From assembly GCA_003971905.1 (NCBI GenBank), contig RSEE01000020.1, positions 682,001 through 746,000 of the forward strand: a DNA stretch of 64,000 nucleotides. The letters run 5' to 3'. Below the pieces are notes generated by a model. It was not told where the DNA came from, made no database searches, and was given only the letters and a program-made list of their open reading frames with translations. Of the stretch, positions 22,691 through 34,404 are shown piece by piece. Source of the DNA: Moniliella sp. 'wahieum' (taxonomy: Eukaryota; Basidiomycota; Moniliellomycetes; Moniliellales; Moniliellaceae). The first letter of the stretch is position 1, and each line of letters begins with the position of its first letter. Made by a program: the position numbers and the translations under genes.

Positions 22691-23670
22691 GTCGTTTCTT
22701 TCCTTTGGCTTGCTGCTTAGGACGGGGGGACAGTACGCGTCGCGTGCACACCGCTCCCCCCACCTCCCGGCCCTGTGGGCGTTGAATGGCGTATCGAGTG
22801 CCGGGGACGGCGGGGGGGGGGTCTATGTCTTCTGCTATTAGGTCTTTTATACCTCAACCCTTGCTTTCCTTCCTTGTACAGATAATATGAAATGGGAGGC
22901 TCCCCATTGCTCTTGCAATGCAAAACCCCGCGCTGCGGGACTGCCGACTGTGCTGGCCCTTGAGGCATGGCTGCGCTTGTAGTCCGATTGGGTATGGGGG
23001 GAGGGAGAGGCCGTTGGGGGGAGGAGAGATGACAGAATCATCGAGCGAGGGGGCAGGATGGTTGTGCGGAGGATGTTGGCAACATGTGGCTAGTGAGGCT
23101 GATTGGCAGGCGCAGACCTGGATGGGATGTGAGATGTGAGATGTGAGAGCGAGAGCAGAACCAGAGCAAGAAGAGCAAGAGGGCCGCAACACGGCAGGCG
23201 GGCAGCGAGCACGAACAGGGTGGGTGCCGAGCGGGCAGGCGGGGCGGGGCCGGACGGGCAAGGGTTGGATTTAGATAGGTAGACGGCATGTTGAACCGAG
23301 GATCGCCTGTGTGTTCTGTCAAGGGCCAGGGTGCAGGCACGGGGCGAGTGCTGCGTGCTGGCTCGGCCGCCGCCCCGCCGCCCGCACCAGCCGCGGAGCT
23401 ACGTGTCGCCAGACCCCCACACTGCCAGGGCGCTGGGCCGCCCGCCTGGGGCTGCCAAAAGGCCGCATGCATTCATTCGGCTGCGCTCGCCTGCCTTCTG
23501 CGCTCCCGCCGACGCCGCCGCCTCGCCCCCCCCTCCCCCACGCTGCCCCCACCACCCCCCGCCCTCCCCGCGCGCCTGGCTGGCCCCGTCCCCGCCCCGC
23601 CCCCGCCCCGCCCACGCCAACACCAACACCAACCCAAACACCAACACTCGTTTCCGCGCCCCTGCCCGCC
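22691..23670. other. Intergenic region between RPL38 and chitin synthase
   Basis: No gene recognised. The region contains a GATGTGAGATGTGAGA tract (about 23125-23150). A C-rich leader with CAACACCAACACC repeats (23610-23650) lies just before the chitin synthase ATG. Confidence 0.45.
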
Positions 23671-26600
23671 ATGCCCCGCCGCGCCGACCTGTCCGGCAAG
23701 ACGTTCATCCGCATGCGCGGCCAGCCCCAGCCCGACATGTCCATCCCATCGACACCGTCGCCGCCCGCCCCTCCGCGCGCCCACCATGATGCGCCGCGCC
23801 AAGACCCTCACCCGTCCCGAGCGCGGCCATCCCCAGGCCCCCATGATCAACCCCGCCGAACAGTCCTCGGCCCAGCCCGGCATCAACTGGTGGGCCTGGT
23901 ACGCCCGCATCATCACCTTCTGGGCACCCAATGCGCTCCTCGGCAGCTGCGGCATGCGCGACGCGCCCTCCAGCAGGCATGGCGCGAAAAGGTCGCGCTC
24001 TGCTCCATCTCGCTTCTGTTTGGCGGGTTTGTCATCTTCATCACCATCTGCATCACCATCGTCTTTTGTCCCGCCTCGTCCCAGACCCGCAGCAGTTCTA
24101 CAGTTTCGGCAACCGCGAGTACAGTGCATGCTCGGCATTGACGGCTGGATGTTTCGCGGATTGGAATGCGCAGGTGCGGATCAGTCCCAGGTTGGCTTCA
24201 ATCTGTACAATGTGTCTCAGGACGCACCGGGCACCGACATTAGCTTTCTCTTTCGCCCCGTCTCCTTCATGCAACGGTCTGCCCTACGCCGCGGCCACAC
24301 TCGATACGTGCAGCGTAGCCAGCCAATGCCAACAGGCCAGAAATCTGGCTGCGTGTCGGGGCCTTGTCGGCAGACAACCTATCGGCCAAAAAGTTTGAGA
24401 ACACCACCGCCAAGTCGGTTGGAACTGGCCCGATGTTTCCCGTGCCAATACCACCAACTACATTGTACGCTCTCCACACTTTCCCTTTGATCTCGGACGA
24501 GTGCTGACCATATAAATAGGGATCGATGGCACGGTACTGGACAGAACCCGTACCTCTCGGCCACCGGTTCCCGTGCCCAACGACCCCATCGATACCATTG
24601 TGCGTGCCATTGGTGCCCGATAGGGAAGCGGTAAGGAGGCTACTGTCTGCTTTACACTCAACCGCATTGGAGGCAGACATATGATTGCCTGCAAGAGAAA
24701 TATCGGGCGGGCAAGATTGACAAGATGACGCCCGGTTGTTTCTTCACCCAACTCGTTCTCTACACTTCGTTGGTGGTCATTCTCTTGTTGATCTTTGCCC
24801 GCTTCTTTATGGCTCTCTATTTGCCTGGTTCATGGCCGGTCACATGACCGACAAGCCAGTTCCGGAACGAAATAGGTCCCACTTGCCCCTGACCCAAATG
24901 CCAGACGGAGCCATGTCGGATGTGAAGAACCCCGGCACGGCACCTGGGCCGATGCCGCTCACAATGGCCTCCCCCCGCCACCGACATGACTCTCGCAGGG
25001 ATTGGAGACTCGCCCTACATTATCACTCTGATTACGTGCTACTCTGAGGGTGAGGAAGGAATCAACAATACACTTGCGTCTCTGTCCAATTCAGAGTACC
25101 CGGACAACCGCAAACTGCTCTTTGTCGTGGCCGATGGCATGGTCACCGGGCACGGGGAAGCGCGCAGCACACCCGATATCTGTGTTGGGCTATTGGATGC
25201 GGACCCGCGCTTTGGCACACCGACCCCGATGAGCTTCCCCTCGGTTGCCGGCGGAGCCAAGGCACATAATATGGCCATGGTCTATGCTGGATACTACACC
25301 AAGTGCCCCGGTCATCGGACGCCGATGGTCGTTGTGGTCAAGTGCGGTACGCCCGAAGAGGCACACGATGCCAAGCCGGGCAATCGTGGCAAGCGCGACT
25401 CGCAAATGATCCTGATCAATTTCCTGCAGGTGCACGTTCAACGATCCCATGTCCCCCCTCGACTTTGACCTGTTCCGCAAGGTGCACACCCTCGTTGGTG
25501 TTACCCCGGACTTTTCGAGCTGTGTCTCATGGTCGATGCCGATACCAAGGTGTACCCGTCGGCCATGCGGAAGCTAGCGGACTGCATGTCCAACGATCCA
25601 TTGATCATGGGCGCTTGTGGTGAGACGCGGATCACGAACAAGAACCAGTCATGGGTTACGATGATCCAAGTATTCGAATATTTTATTTCGCATCACAACC
25701 AAAAGGCGTTCGAGTCGGTGTTTGGGGGTGTAACGTGCCTCCCCGGTTGCTTCTCCATCTATCGCATCAAGGCACGCAAAGATGGTGGCGACGACTGGGT
25801 ACCTGTCATTGTTGCTCCCGAAGTCACGCGGGAGTACAGTCAGGGCTCTGCAGCCACGTTGCATCAGAAAAACCTCCTTCTTCTTGGTGAGGATCGCTTC
25901 CTCACCACACTCATGCTTCGCACTTTCCCGCATCGCAAAATGGTCTTTTGCCCCAGCGCACGATGCAAGACCGAGGTCCCGGATACATTCAAGATGCTCC
26001 TCTCCCAGCGACGACGGTGGATCAACTCGACCGTGCACAATCTCATGGAACTGGTACTTGTTCGGGATCTGTGTGGGACGTTTTGTCTCAGTATGCAATT
26101 CTCCGTCTTTATGGACCTGTTTGGTACCGCTTCACTGCCCGTTGCGATTGCCTTGACCTACACCCTAATTATTCGTGCTTGCATCAACCCGCCCAAAGAC
26201 TTTAGCGACGCCATCCCGCTGATGCTTCTTGCGGTCGTCTTGGGTTTGCCTGGCGTACTTATCGTGCTGGCCACGCGCAAGGTAACCTATGTGTTGTACA
26301 TGCTCGTCTACCTGATCGCGCTGCCCGTATGGAACTTTATTTTGCCCGTCTACTCCTTTTGGCACTTTGACGATTTTCCTGGGGCGAGACGCGCAAAGTG
26401 GAAGGAGAAGCCAAAGGTGCTGCGCACGGAGACGAAGCAGCAGCAGCCAGCGTGGCCAAGATCCCAATGCGGCGGTGGGAAGAGTGGGAGCGAAGCCGAT
26501 TGCGCAAGCTCAAGCGCAAAGCCAAGCGTCGGGCCGAGTTCGAGGCGCAGTTTGGCCAAGCGTACGTGACTTCGGACGGACGTCTGTCTCCGCTGCCCTT

Positions 26601-27060
26601 GTCCAATGCCTCTGGCCACGACCCGCTGCGTCCAATCACGTACTTGTCCCAATCCGCCTCGAGCTTCTCAGAGACGGAGGAGGACCGGTGGGGCGCCGAT
26701 ATTGGGGGGTACGACGAGACCCAACCACCACCGTTGTTACCGCCGGCTGTGCCTGCCGTGCGACCCACCAGTGGCCTAGTTGCTTCGCACGATATGCAGG
26801 CCATCCTCGATGGCGACTGGACCGATGAGGAGACGCCCCACCCGCCTGCCCCTGCTGCGCCATGGCAACGAGAACACACATTTAGCCCTTACCCGCCACT
26901 CGAAGAGAGCCGAGGGAGCGCGGCGAAACGTGTGTCCTATGCTCCTCTCCCGTCGCGCTCTACCACCGACGTGGCCCGCCCCCTCCCGCCCCTCGCGTCG
27001 GGGTACCAACCCCCCCCCGCGCACCACATCCGTAACCGCTCCCGTAGCGGCCAACACTAA
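23671..27060 (+). CDS. Chitin synthase, class IV (Chs3-type)
   Basis: Plasma-membrane glycosyltransferase polymerising UDP-GlcNAc into wall chitin. The N-terminus has [21 protein letters not shown], and [11 protein letters not shown] with a membrane segment ([17 protein letters not shown]). A predicted intron at 24465-24519 (branch CTGAC) separates ANTTNYI from DGTVLDRNPYL. The catalytic part is highly conserved: [93 protein letters not shown], and QRRRW at 26006-26020. C-terminal membrane segments lie at about 26110-26370, then a basic/acidic cytosolic tail ending at TAA 27058-27060. About 1110 codons, as expected for class IV. Frame changes occur near 23790, 23960, 24110, 24280, 24600, 24830, 25000, 25430, 25515 and 26390. 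Confidence 0.93.
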
Positions 27061-28209
27061 CTTACTGCCTTGTCCTGTCGTCGTGTCATTTGTCCGTCCG
27101 TCCGTGTTATTGCTGTCATGTATTTCGTGGTTATCGATTATCTTATCCACCCTGCCCTCCTTGTGCGGGAGGCGCGGGACTGCCAGTCGTGCAGTTGGGT
27201 TGTAGTACAACGACAAGGGACTCTGGTTCTAAGTGACTAGTGACTCGTAGTGACTCGTAGAGCTGGAAAAGGGGCAGTCGGAGACCATCAGATGCGCACT
27301 GTCTTCAGAATGGTAGCATCCGGGCCACCGACCGTCTGTCTCGTAGCAAAATCCGATCCGGCCCTGAGGCCTGATGCATGACCCATGATCATGACCCATG
27401 ACCTGCTCAACCTGTCTCCCTCCACTCCTCCCTCTCCTTCACCCTGTCGTTCTCCATTCTCCTCCTCCATCAGCAGGTTTAGTAGTAAGAAGCCCACGCG
27501 TGGGGAAGGCGGCTTGCTGCTTGCCGCCCCCCACCCGCCTGCTTGCCGCCCCTCGCCCGGCGCATTCAAACACAGCAGCGATCATTCAACCCACCTCCTC
27601 CTAGGAGCTCTGCGCTCCTGTGCGGCAAGACGTATAGTTCCCTGGTCTCAAGACTCGCTGGTCGATACAAGACCGCCGCGAAGGCACCGGTTCGGTCCCG
27701 GCGCAGACTGTAACGTCCTCCATGAGGCACACGCCCTTCCACCCCGGCGAACGTCTCTCTCACCTCTCGAGCTTGCTGCCGCCGGCCGTCAGTGCCGGCT
27801 TGCCCTCAGTCCTGCGGTCCATCGGCTACCCTCCCTCCGCCAGGGAGAAGGGGTCGACCGTTACCACCCCCCTGTTACCGACTTGCATGTGACATTGTCG
27901 CCGCCCCAATCGCCGTTGGTAAATACGGCAGTAGGCGCTGCCATTCGGTTGAACCTGAGACGCAGAGACCAATTCAACCTAGTACCATGTGAGGTAACGG
28001 AGGACATGTGTGTGGCGCGGCGGTGTGCAAAAGAAGGATCCTTGTTCCAACGACTGAGGAGGGGAACGACAAATGACAGGTCGGGAAAGTCTACGCGGCC
28101 CAGCTGAGGCTCTGCACAATCTACATATAGCGATTATGCTCGGAGACAATGGCAGGGGGTTCGTCTGGGGGACGTGGCGGGAGAGGTGTATAAGGATTGA
28201 AAGGCAACT
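27061..28209. other. Intergenic region 3' of chitin synthase
   Basis: No gene recognised. A repeated CTAGTGACT/CGTAGTGACT word occurs at 27228-27262. Open frames on the plus strand (27385-28107) lack any recognisable motif and probably reflect GC composition. Confidence 0.4.
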
Positions 28210-29990
28210 ACCGAACCGGGTTGCACTCTACAGCATATCGGTGCGGGCGAGTAAAGCCACGATAGAAACGCACGCTGGTCACAGTCAAAACCATCACAGG
28301 GCGAGTAGCATAGCGCACACCCAACATCTCACCGAGGGGGACCCTTGTCGCCAACCTTATTGATGTCGAGACCGAGCTCGTCCATGAATGCGTCAAAAGC
28401 AGCTTGGGACGGGGCCATGGCCATTCCGTCATCACAGTCGATTGCGAGCATGATGGACGTATTCGCTCGTGTGGTTATCCAAACGTCCTGCTCGGTTACC
28501 GTCGAACGGAAACCAAGATCTCGTAGCTTGCTGGCGAGGTGTCGGTGCCACACAGCGCCCGAGGCTGAACACCATAGAGGGAGTTCTTGAAGCGCCAAAC
28601 ATTTGCTTTGTCGGCGGGAAAATGATCGGGGGGCTTGACGTATACCTCATAGGGAATGGGGGCATGGAGGTGTGCACTCTTGCAGTCAAATTAGTGTATG
28701 CCTGGAGGCCTTGCGCTTTACCTCCGACGGTTACTGTGCGGAAAGACCGATATGCCGCGCCACTCAAGTAGAACGTGAGGGCCTTGGGCAACTCACTTTG
28801 TCCTCCCTGGTTTTCTTGAACCACAATAGGTGCCATCCGTTTGACGAACATATTCTTTGGGGTTACGCCGACACTGTAGACGGTGCGGGCACCCAGGACC
28901 TCTTTCCGGCCGGAGGGCGTGGCACTCCATCGAAAGCATCCATGGTTCTGAGACCGTCAAGCTCAATGTGTTCGGCCTGGTGCCACAGGGGCCACTCAGA
29001 GGTGGCCATGGCTTCACGCTCGGTCCGAGGGGAAAGGGGCACACCTTCAGCAGTGGTGCCAACGGTCAGGGGAGGGATGCGGAAACGGCGTTGCCGGCGG
29101 GGAATGGCTTTCTTTTTCGGGTTTGGCGTAAGGGGTGCGGCGGCAGGATCAGAGGAAGAAACACTAGGGGGAATCAGGTGGGACAAGGGAGGAAGACGGG
29201 CGGTGCGCGCACGGCCCGTTGGGATCCAATCGGAAACAGGCTCGGTTGGTGGCTCATCCGTCAAGGGAGGCAGTGCATGCCCGTCCTTGGGTTGATAGAA
29301 ATCCGGGGGGAGAAGACACGCCCGAGCCGGGTTGCGGCGGGGGGCAGCCTCAGTCCCACCAGCGTGCCAGGACCCTCGCGAAGCCCATCCGGTGACGTTC
29401 CCGGAAACGATTGGGTCGGGCGTAGCGCCAGCCGGGGGGTTAGCTGGATCCCACTTGATATCGGTACACCACGCCCTGTACGAACTGTGGCCGTCGTCTG
29501 TGATAAACTCAAATTCTATCCCTTGGAGCCGAGCGGATCGAGTCCGACGACCATGCCAGGGGGCGCGCGCGGCGCGGCGAGGTGGCCGCGTTCGGGACCT
29601 AACAACGGACACTAAAATCGGCCGCACCCGGTGCTCAAAGTAGGAGCTTCGTGGAAGGGGGCGGTCGTGATAGCGTTCAAATGGTGAGGGGGGCGCCCAA
29701 TGCGGCCAGCACGGTAAGGTTGGCATACAGACCGGCCGCGATAGCGGCGTCAGCCCAGTACTGGGACGGTGCGCGGGCGCCGGCGAGGAGGACGGCGGGT
29801 ACCCTCCTCTGTATAGCGCCGGGGCCGGCCCGGCGTGGCCATTCTGCTGGGAGGTGTAATAGTCTCCGCCTGCTCAGAGAAGAATGTGTGCTCACCTGTT
29901 GAAGAGGACAAGGTCTGCAAAGAGAAGGATAAAGAGAGAGAAGGTGATGGGATCTATTCTTCCAAGAGAGGAACCCGATAGGGCAGAACA
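28210..29990 (-). mobile_element. Degenerate Ty1/copia retrotransposon (integrase to reverse transcriptase)
   Basis: Read on the minus strand, the first part (29990 to about 29600) resembles the end of a copia integrase: GARAPSQYWADAAIAAGLYA, then YFEHRVFG-like sequence. Downstream (29060-28860) is the linker typical of copia reverse transcriptase, REAMATSEWPLWHQAEHIEL followed by LRTMDAFDGVPRPP. Then (28600-28240) come RT core remnants (ASGAVWHRHLASKLRDLGF, LAIDCDDGMAMAPSQAAF, LGEMLGVRYATR). Integrase before RT is the Ty1/copia order. The strand has many frame breaks. The RT active site, normally Y/F-V-D-D, is read here as IDCDD, and no LTR pair or RNase H end was found. I infer an old inactive copy. 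Confidence 0.72.
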
Positions 29991-31177
29991 CAGGGGAGAG
30001 TCGGATATAGAGAACACCACAACGCGATGCATGGTGTGGTCAGCTGCATACATGATGGCGCTGACACGGATATGTCGCTGGCACTCCCGCCGTCGTGAAT
30101 ATGCTATGCGGCTTCTCTCTTCGGCTGAGGCATGCTGCATCCTTCTTCCACATTTGCCCCAATTAAGTGCTTAAGGACCGGAAAAGGAACCGTGGTATCA
30201 TGCCTCACATATGTCACAGCGGCCCTCCTCCCGATCGATGAGGCTCATCGAGCTCATCGACATAGCCGCGTCTTTTTGGCTAGAAGATCGCTCCTTCCCG
30301 CCGATCGTGTAGGTGTAGGAGTACGATACACTGTAGAACCTTGCGGCCTCGGGCCTTAGGCATATGGCAAGAAGAGGAGCGAGATGCAAACCGGCGAAAC
30401 CGCCGCTGGGGGCAACCGTCAAAACCGGGTCACTCATGGGACGCGTCACACGTCACGCGTCATCATGCCTGATCGATCTAAGATCTAAGATCTAAATCTG
30501 ACGTCTGAAACGGTTCAACGTTTAACTTGGACGTTCAAGCGATTCAATCCCCTCCCTCCAAAGGCGCGCCGTCATATCGTGTGAGCAACCCGCCCCTGGG
30601 CTGCGCTGATAAGCTAGAGATAGCTGGGCGATTGATGAATATGAACGGAATCAATCACCATATCCTTTGGGGATCCAGATCTGGGCCCAGCGAGTGCTCA
30701 GCGGCTTAGCGGCTCCGCGCTCCAAACTACCCTCAACAGATGGAAGCTCAAAAGCTCAAACGGCTGAACGTCTATTAGCCTGGCCTAGCCCCTTAACTTG
30801 GCTATCTCAAGAAGAGGATGTGCGCACACCGTGCAAGATTGGGGCTGGCCTCCCGTAGCCTAGCCGGCCCTCGCTCCGTCTACGTTTCCCAAGTCTGTGG
30901 TGCGGGCTGCCAAGCTGGCCGGGGTGCCCACAAACGGATGCTAATCTTAATTCGGGAAGAAAATGTCAGGCTCAGGAACTGGCGTGCACAACAGATCGAG
31001 AGGACAGTGCCCAGGACGAAGGTGCAACTGTTGTGCCGTCCTGATGGAGTTAAGCTTGTTATGAACTTACCGCATTCCATAACACCACCCCAGCCAGCGA
31101 GCTTAGTCATTAGGTCGCATATGGGTTACACCCAACACACTTATTTAGACTGACATGTGACATTGATCTCTCTCAAG

Positions 31178-31223
31178 CTTCAAGCCGTTCAAGCTTCACG
31201 CTTCAAGCCGTTCAAGCTTCACG
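31178..31223. repeat. 23-bp perfect tandem duplication rich in TTCAAGC
   Basis: Two perfect copies of a 23-bp unit beginning CTTCAAGCCG and ending CTTCACG, followed by further TTCAAGC heptamers to about 31241. Confidence 0.9.
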
Positions 31224-32014
31224 CTTCAAGCTTCAAGCTCCAAGGGCTGAGGCTCAGCGCTCACATCTGGTCGAGGCGATTCGCTGCTGTGTGTTCCATT
31301 AGGTCGGTCCTTGTGTTTCATTCAGCTATACCGGAGTAACAAAGAGCTCGTGAAGTTGAATGGTGACCGGTGAGCGCTCAGGCTGGGCGCGGAGCGAGCA
31401 TCAATGATTTATTGATTCAATCCCGCAGAAGAGCCGTGTGTTGTCTTCTCGTTTGGAGACGAAACCTAGCACTCTTGACAGCTTCCTCCTAATCAGCTGT
31501 CTAGCAAGCACTAAACTAGTAAAACATCCTCACAGATGGTGGCCTTTCGGCCGCGTCTTTTCTCAGCTCTCACATGCCTGAGATTTCAGTGTGGGGTACT
31601 GCATACTGTGTGAGAATGATGGCGAGGTGGTACGAGAGACTGTATAGGGCGAGCTGTCGCACAGGCTGTCAGTCTGCAACATTGATGTGGGGCCTGGTGT
31701 GGTCAAGAGCATGGCCAGTTGGGGGGCGATCGATGGATCGATGGCCGTGGTGGTCGTGTACGCCAATGTTGGGCGCGGGTTACCGGTACGATCGCAGCGG
31801 CGGTGGCCATAGGGGGGAATAAGTGTGCGAGCGGAAGGAAGGGGGTGGGCGAGACAGCCAGCTCAGCTTCCCGAGCGCAGTTGGGCGGCGTCGGGAGCCG
31901 GGCCAGACGCCGTTTGGGGGCCAGCCGGCGGTGAGGGATGTGGGCATGGGTGACCAAGCTGATCAAGCGATGGCGCAGGCGGCGATACCTCCTTGGCGCG
32001 AAAGATAACAACGA

Positions 32015-32083
32015 CACTGGCCCTGTGCCTGTGCTGATCTGTGCCGTCCCAAAGGCAGGGGCGACAGAGGCACAGGGCCAGTG
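32015..32083. repeat. 16-bp perfect inverted repeat upstream of the transporter gene
   Basis: CACTGGCCCTGTGCCT (32015-32030) and its exact complement AGGCACAGGGCCAGTG (32068-32083) are separated by 37 bp, about 195 bp before the ATG. It could form a hairpin or be a dimeric factor site. Confidence 0.85.
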
Positions 32084-32212
32084 GGCGCTGCGCCCGCGGC
32101 AGGGCCCAGGCCGGCTCTGGCCGTGTCTGGTGCGGCGTGCAACCAACCCATTTGGGCCATCGCAGGGCACCGTACACCACCTGCACCCTCGAACATCAAC
32201 CAGGCGAGCGAG

Positions 32213-32220
32213 TATATTTA
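32213..32220 (+). promoter_or_regulatory. TATA box of the UNC93-like gene
   Basis: TATATTTA lies 58 bp before the ATG at 32278 and is followed by a C/T-rich leader. Confidence 0.6.
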
Positions 32221-32277
32221 ACCTCCCGTTCTTCCTGGTGTCCGAGCCTGCATCTTCCAACTCCTCCACACCACACC

Positions 32278-33940
32278 ATGGCTTCCTCCATCTCGCCCAA
32301 GAAAGAGGGTGCGCCCCACGTTGAGGTCACGACCGTCGCCCCCGATGCTGTCTCCCTAGAAGTCGTCCACGTCACCCGGCGCGCCGGACTGCTGGGCTTG
32401 TACGACTCGGCCATGTTCCAAGTCTGCATCTTGGGCTTTGTCTGTTTCCTTGGCCCAGGCATGTTTAACGCCCTTAGTGGTATGGGAGGTGGTGGCCTGT
32501 CGGATCCCAGCGCCGCGGTCAAAGCCAACATTGCGCTCTACTCAGTCTTTGCTGGTGTCTCCTTCTTCTCTGGAAGCATCCACAACATTATTGGTTCCAA
32601 GACCATGATGTTCATTGGTACGGGATCTCTTGCACATTTTACTCTGTATGTTTGGTGTTACTAACAACTCTCGTTCAAAACAGGATCCCTCGGCTACTGC
32701 CTCTACACTGGTTCGTTCCTCAGCTACAACATTAATGGCAACACAACTTTGTCATTGCTGCTGGTGCCATTCTAGGCTTGTGTGCCTCCTTCCTCTGGAC
32801 CGGGCAAGGCGCCCTGATGTTGTCTTATCCTACCGAAGAGAACAAGGGCAAAGGTGTGTTCTCTCTCAGCTTTCGTCTTGGCCCAATTTCTGACCGTTCC
32901 CTTTAGCCATTGCCATCTTCTGGATCATCTTCAACCTCGGAGGCGTTTTGGGCTCCGCAATCGAAATGGGCCTCGGATGGGACACGTCCGACAACCAGGT
33001 CAGCAACAGTACCTACATCGCCTTTACCGTGATTACGTTTGTTGGTTCGTGCGCAACATTGCTCTTGCGTAACCCACGCAAGACTGTTCGTTCCGATGGA
33101 ACATTGGTGATTCCTCCGGAGGAGCTTCCTCTCAAGGAAGAATTGGTTGGTATGGTACGGGTGCTATACAAGGATCCTTGGATCCTGCTCTGTGTTCCAC
33201 TGGCCCTCAGTTCCAATTACTGCTACGCGTGGCAGCAAACGGTGTACAATGGGTACTTTTTCTCGTTGCGCTCGCGTGGACTTAACTCCCTCCTCTACTG
33301 GCTGGCTCAAATGTTTGGCGCGATGGTCATGGGCTTTGTTCTGGACACACCGCTGTTGAAGCGGCGGCAACGTGCCTGGGCTGGTTGGATCTTGATTCTG
33401 TTGTGTGCTGGACGGTATGGGGTGGATCGTACCAAGTGCTCATGGAGTTTAAGAAGTATTTCGCGGGTCAGGGACTGACGATGCGTCAGTATGCTGATCA
33501 AACCAACCGCATCGGACTGGACATTCACTGTGGCTACCATACTGTCCCATGCACGAACGATCCCTGGACTGAATCCAACCCCTACGGAGGCCGTGCTGTA
33601 CTGTACCTGACGATGGGACTGATCGATGCATGCACTCAAGTGTTTTGCTACTCCATCTTTGGCATGCTCAGCAACGACATCTCCAAGCTGGCCTACATTG
33701 CAGGACTGTACAAGGCCATCCAGTGCCGGCAACGTCGCTGGATGGGGCATGGAAAACAATAAGAAATCCTTTGAGGAGCAATTGGGTGTTGCCTGGGCCC
33801 TCAATGTCGGCTCCCTCTTGATTGTCGTCCCGCTCCTCCTCTGGCGGATTACAGACCACACTACCTTGGACCGCGAGCTCCACCACGAAATTGCGATCGC
33901 TGATGACGCACCGGTCCCCGTCCGACCTCGGGGGCTTTGA
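32278..33940 (+). CDS. UNC93-like major facilitator superfamily transporter
   Basis: About 515 codons with roughly a dozen hydrophobic segments. Early segments read MFQVCILGFVCFLGPGMFNA, SVFAGVSFFSGSIHNIIG and FVIAAGAILGLCASFLWTGQ, then the conserved GALMLSYPTEENKGKAIAIF and IIFNLGGVLGSAIEMG. This pattern is that of fungal UNC93-like (DUF895) transporters; substrates are mostly unknown. Introns: 32618-32683 (branch CTAAC at 32661) and 32855-32906 (branch CTGAC); both restore conserved joins (IG-SLGYCLYTG, GK-AIAIFW). Frame slips occur at 32745 (an A missing in ACAA), near 33410 and near 33725. The end PVRPRGL is followed by a TGA at 33938-33940. It stands alone; the neighbours on both sides are retroelement relics. 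Confidence 0.88.
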
Positions 33941-34404
33941 CCACGACTTGCTCCGGAGAAGGCGTAAATTCCTTACCTTCTTGCCCATATCCTTTTCGCA
34001 TCTTTTCTGTTATTCTTGCCAGCTCAATCGGACGTGTACCATGTATATAAACGAAGCAAAACTCTGAATCTGTTCCTTTGCAAAAGTTTCTTCTGACCTT
34101 CGCTGCAGTCTGCGCTTTAGCATTCATAGGAGTCAATCCGGCCAATGGCCTTTGCCAGTACTAATGAGAGGGTCAGGTTCCTCCAGTACTACTAGCTGCG
34201 TTATTCTCCGCGAGCGAGCGAAATTCTAAAATGGCTTGGCCCTCATGTTACGGGGCCGCGTTGGATCTTCTGAGATGGTCTGAATCAAGTAAGGCCTGCC
34301 TCTCTGCACATGCCCAATGGAGCGCGTCCGGAGTCCACAGTCAAGTTTGATGTTGGTTGGTTTAAACCGTGCCTTACGGTGTGGTCCGAGTGGTCACATG
34401 CATC
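33941..34404. other. Intergenic region
   Basis: 3' flank of the transporter, up to the left edge of the LINE fragment. Only short open frames and no recognised motif. Confidence 0.4.

Larger units (their letters stand above)
29991..32212. other. 2.2-kb region without recognised genes
   Basis: The first few hundred bases may be more of the copia relic. Simple words stand out: AAGATCT in tandem (30471-30500), TTCAACGTTTAAC (about 30512), a 23-bp tandem pair (31178-31223) and a CTGAGGCTCAGCGCTCA word (31247). The end, from 31900, holds the promoter area of the transporter gene, including a 16-bp inverted repeat. Confidence 0.4.

Noticed and set aside
27640-27720. Possible tRNA (CCGGTTCGGTCCCGGC resembles a T arm)
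   Set aside because: The T-loop lacks the GTTCRA consensus and no matching acceptor stem or anticodon arm could be drawn.
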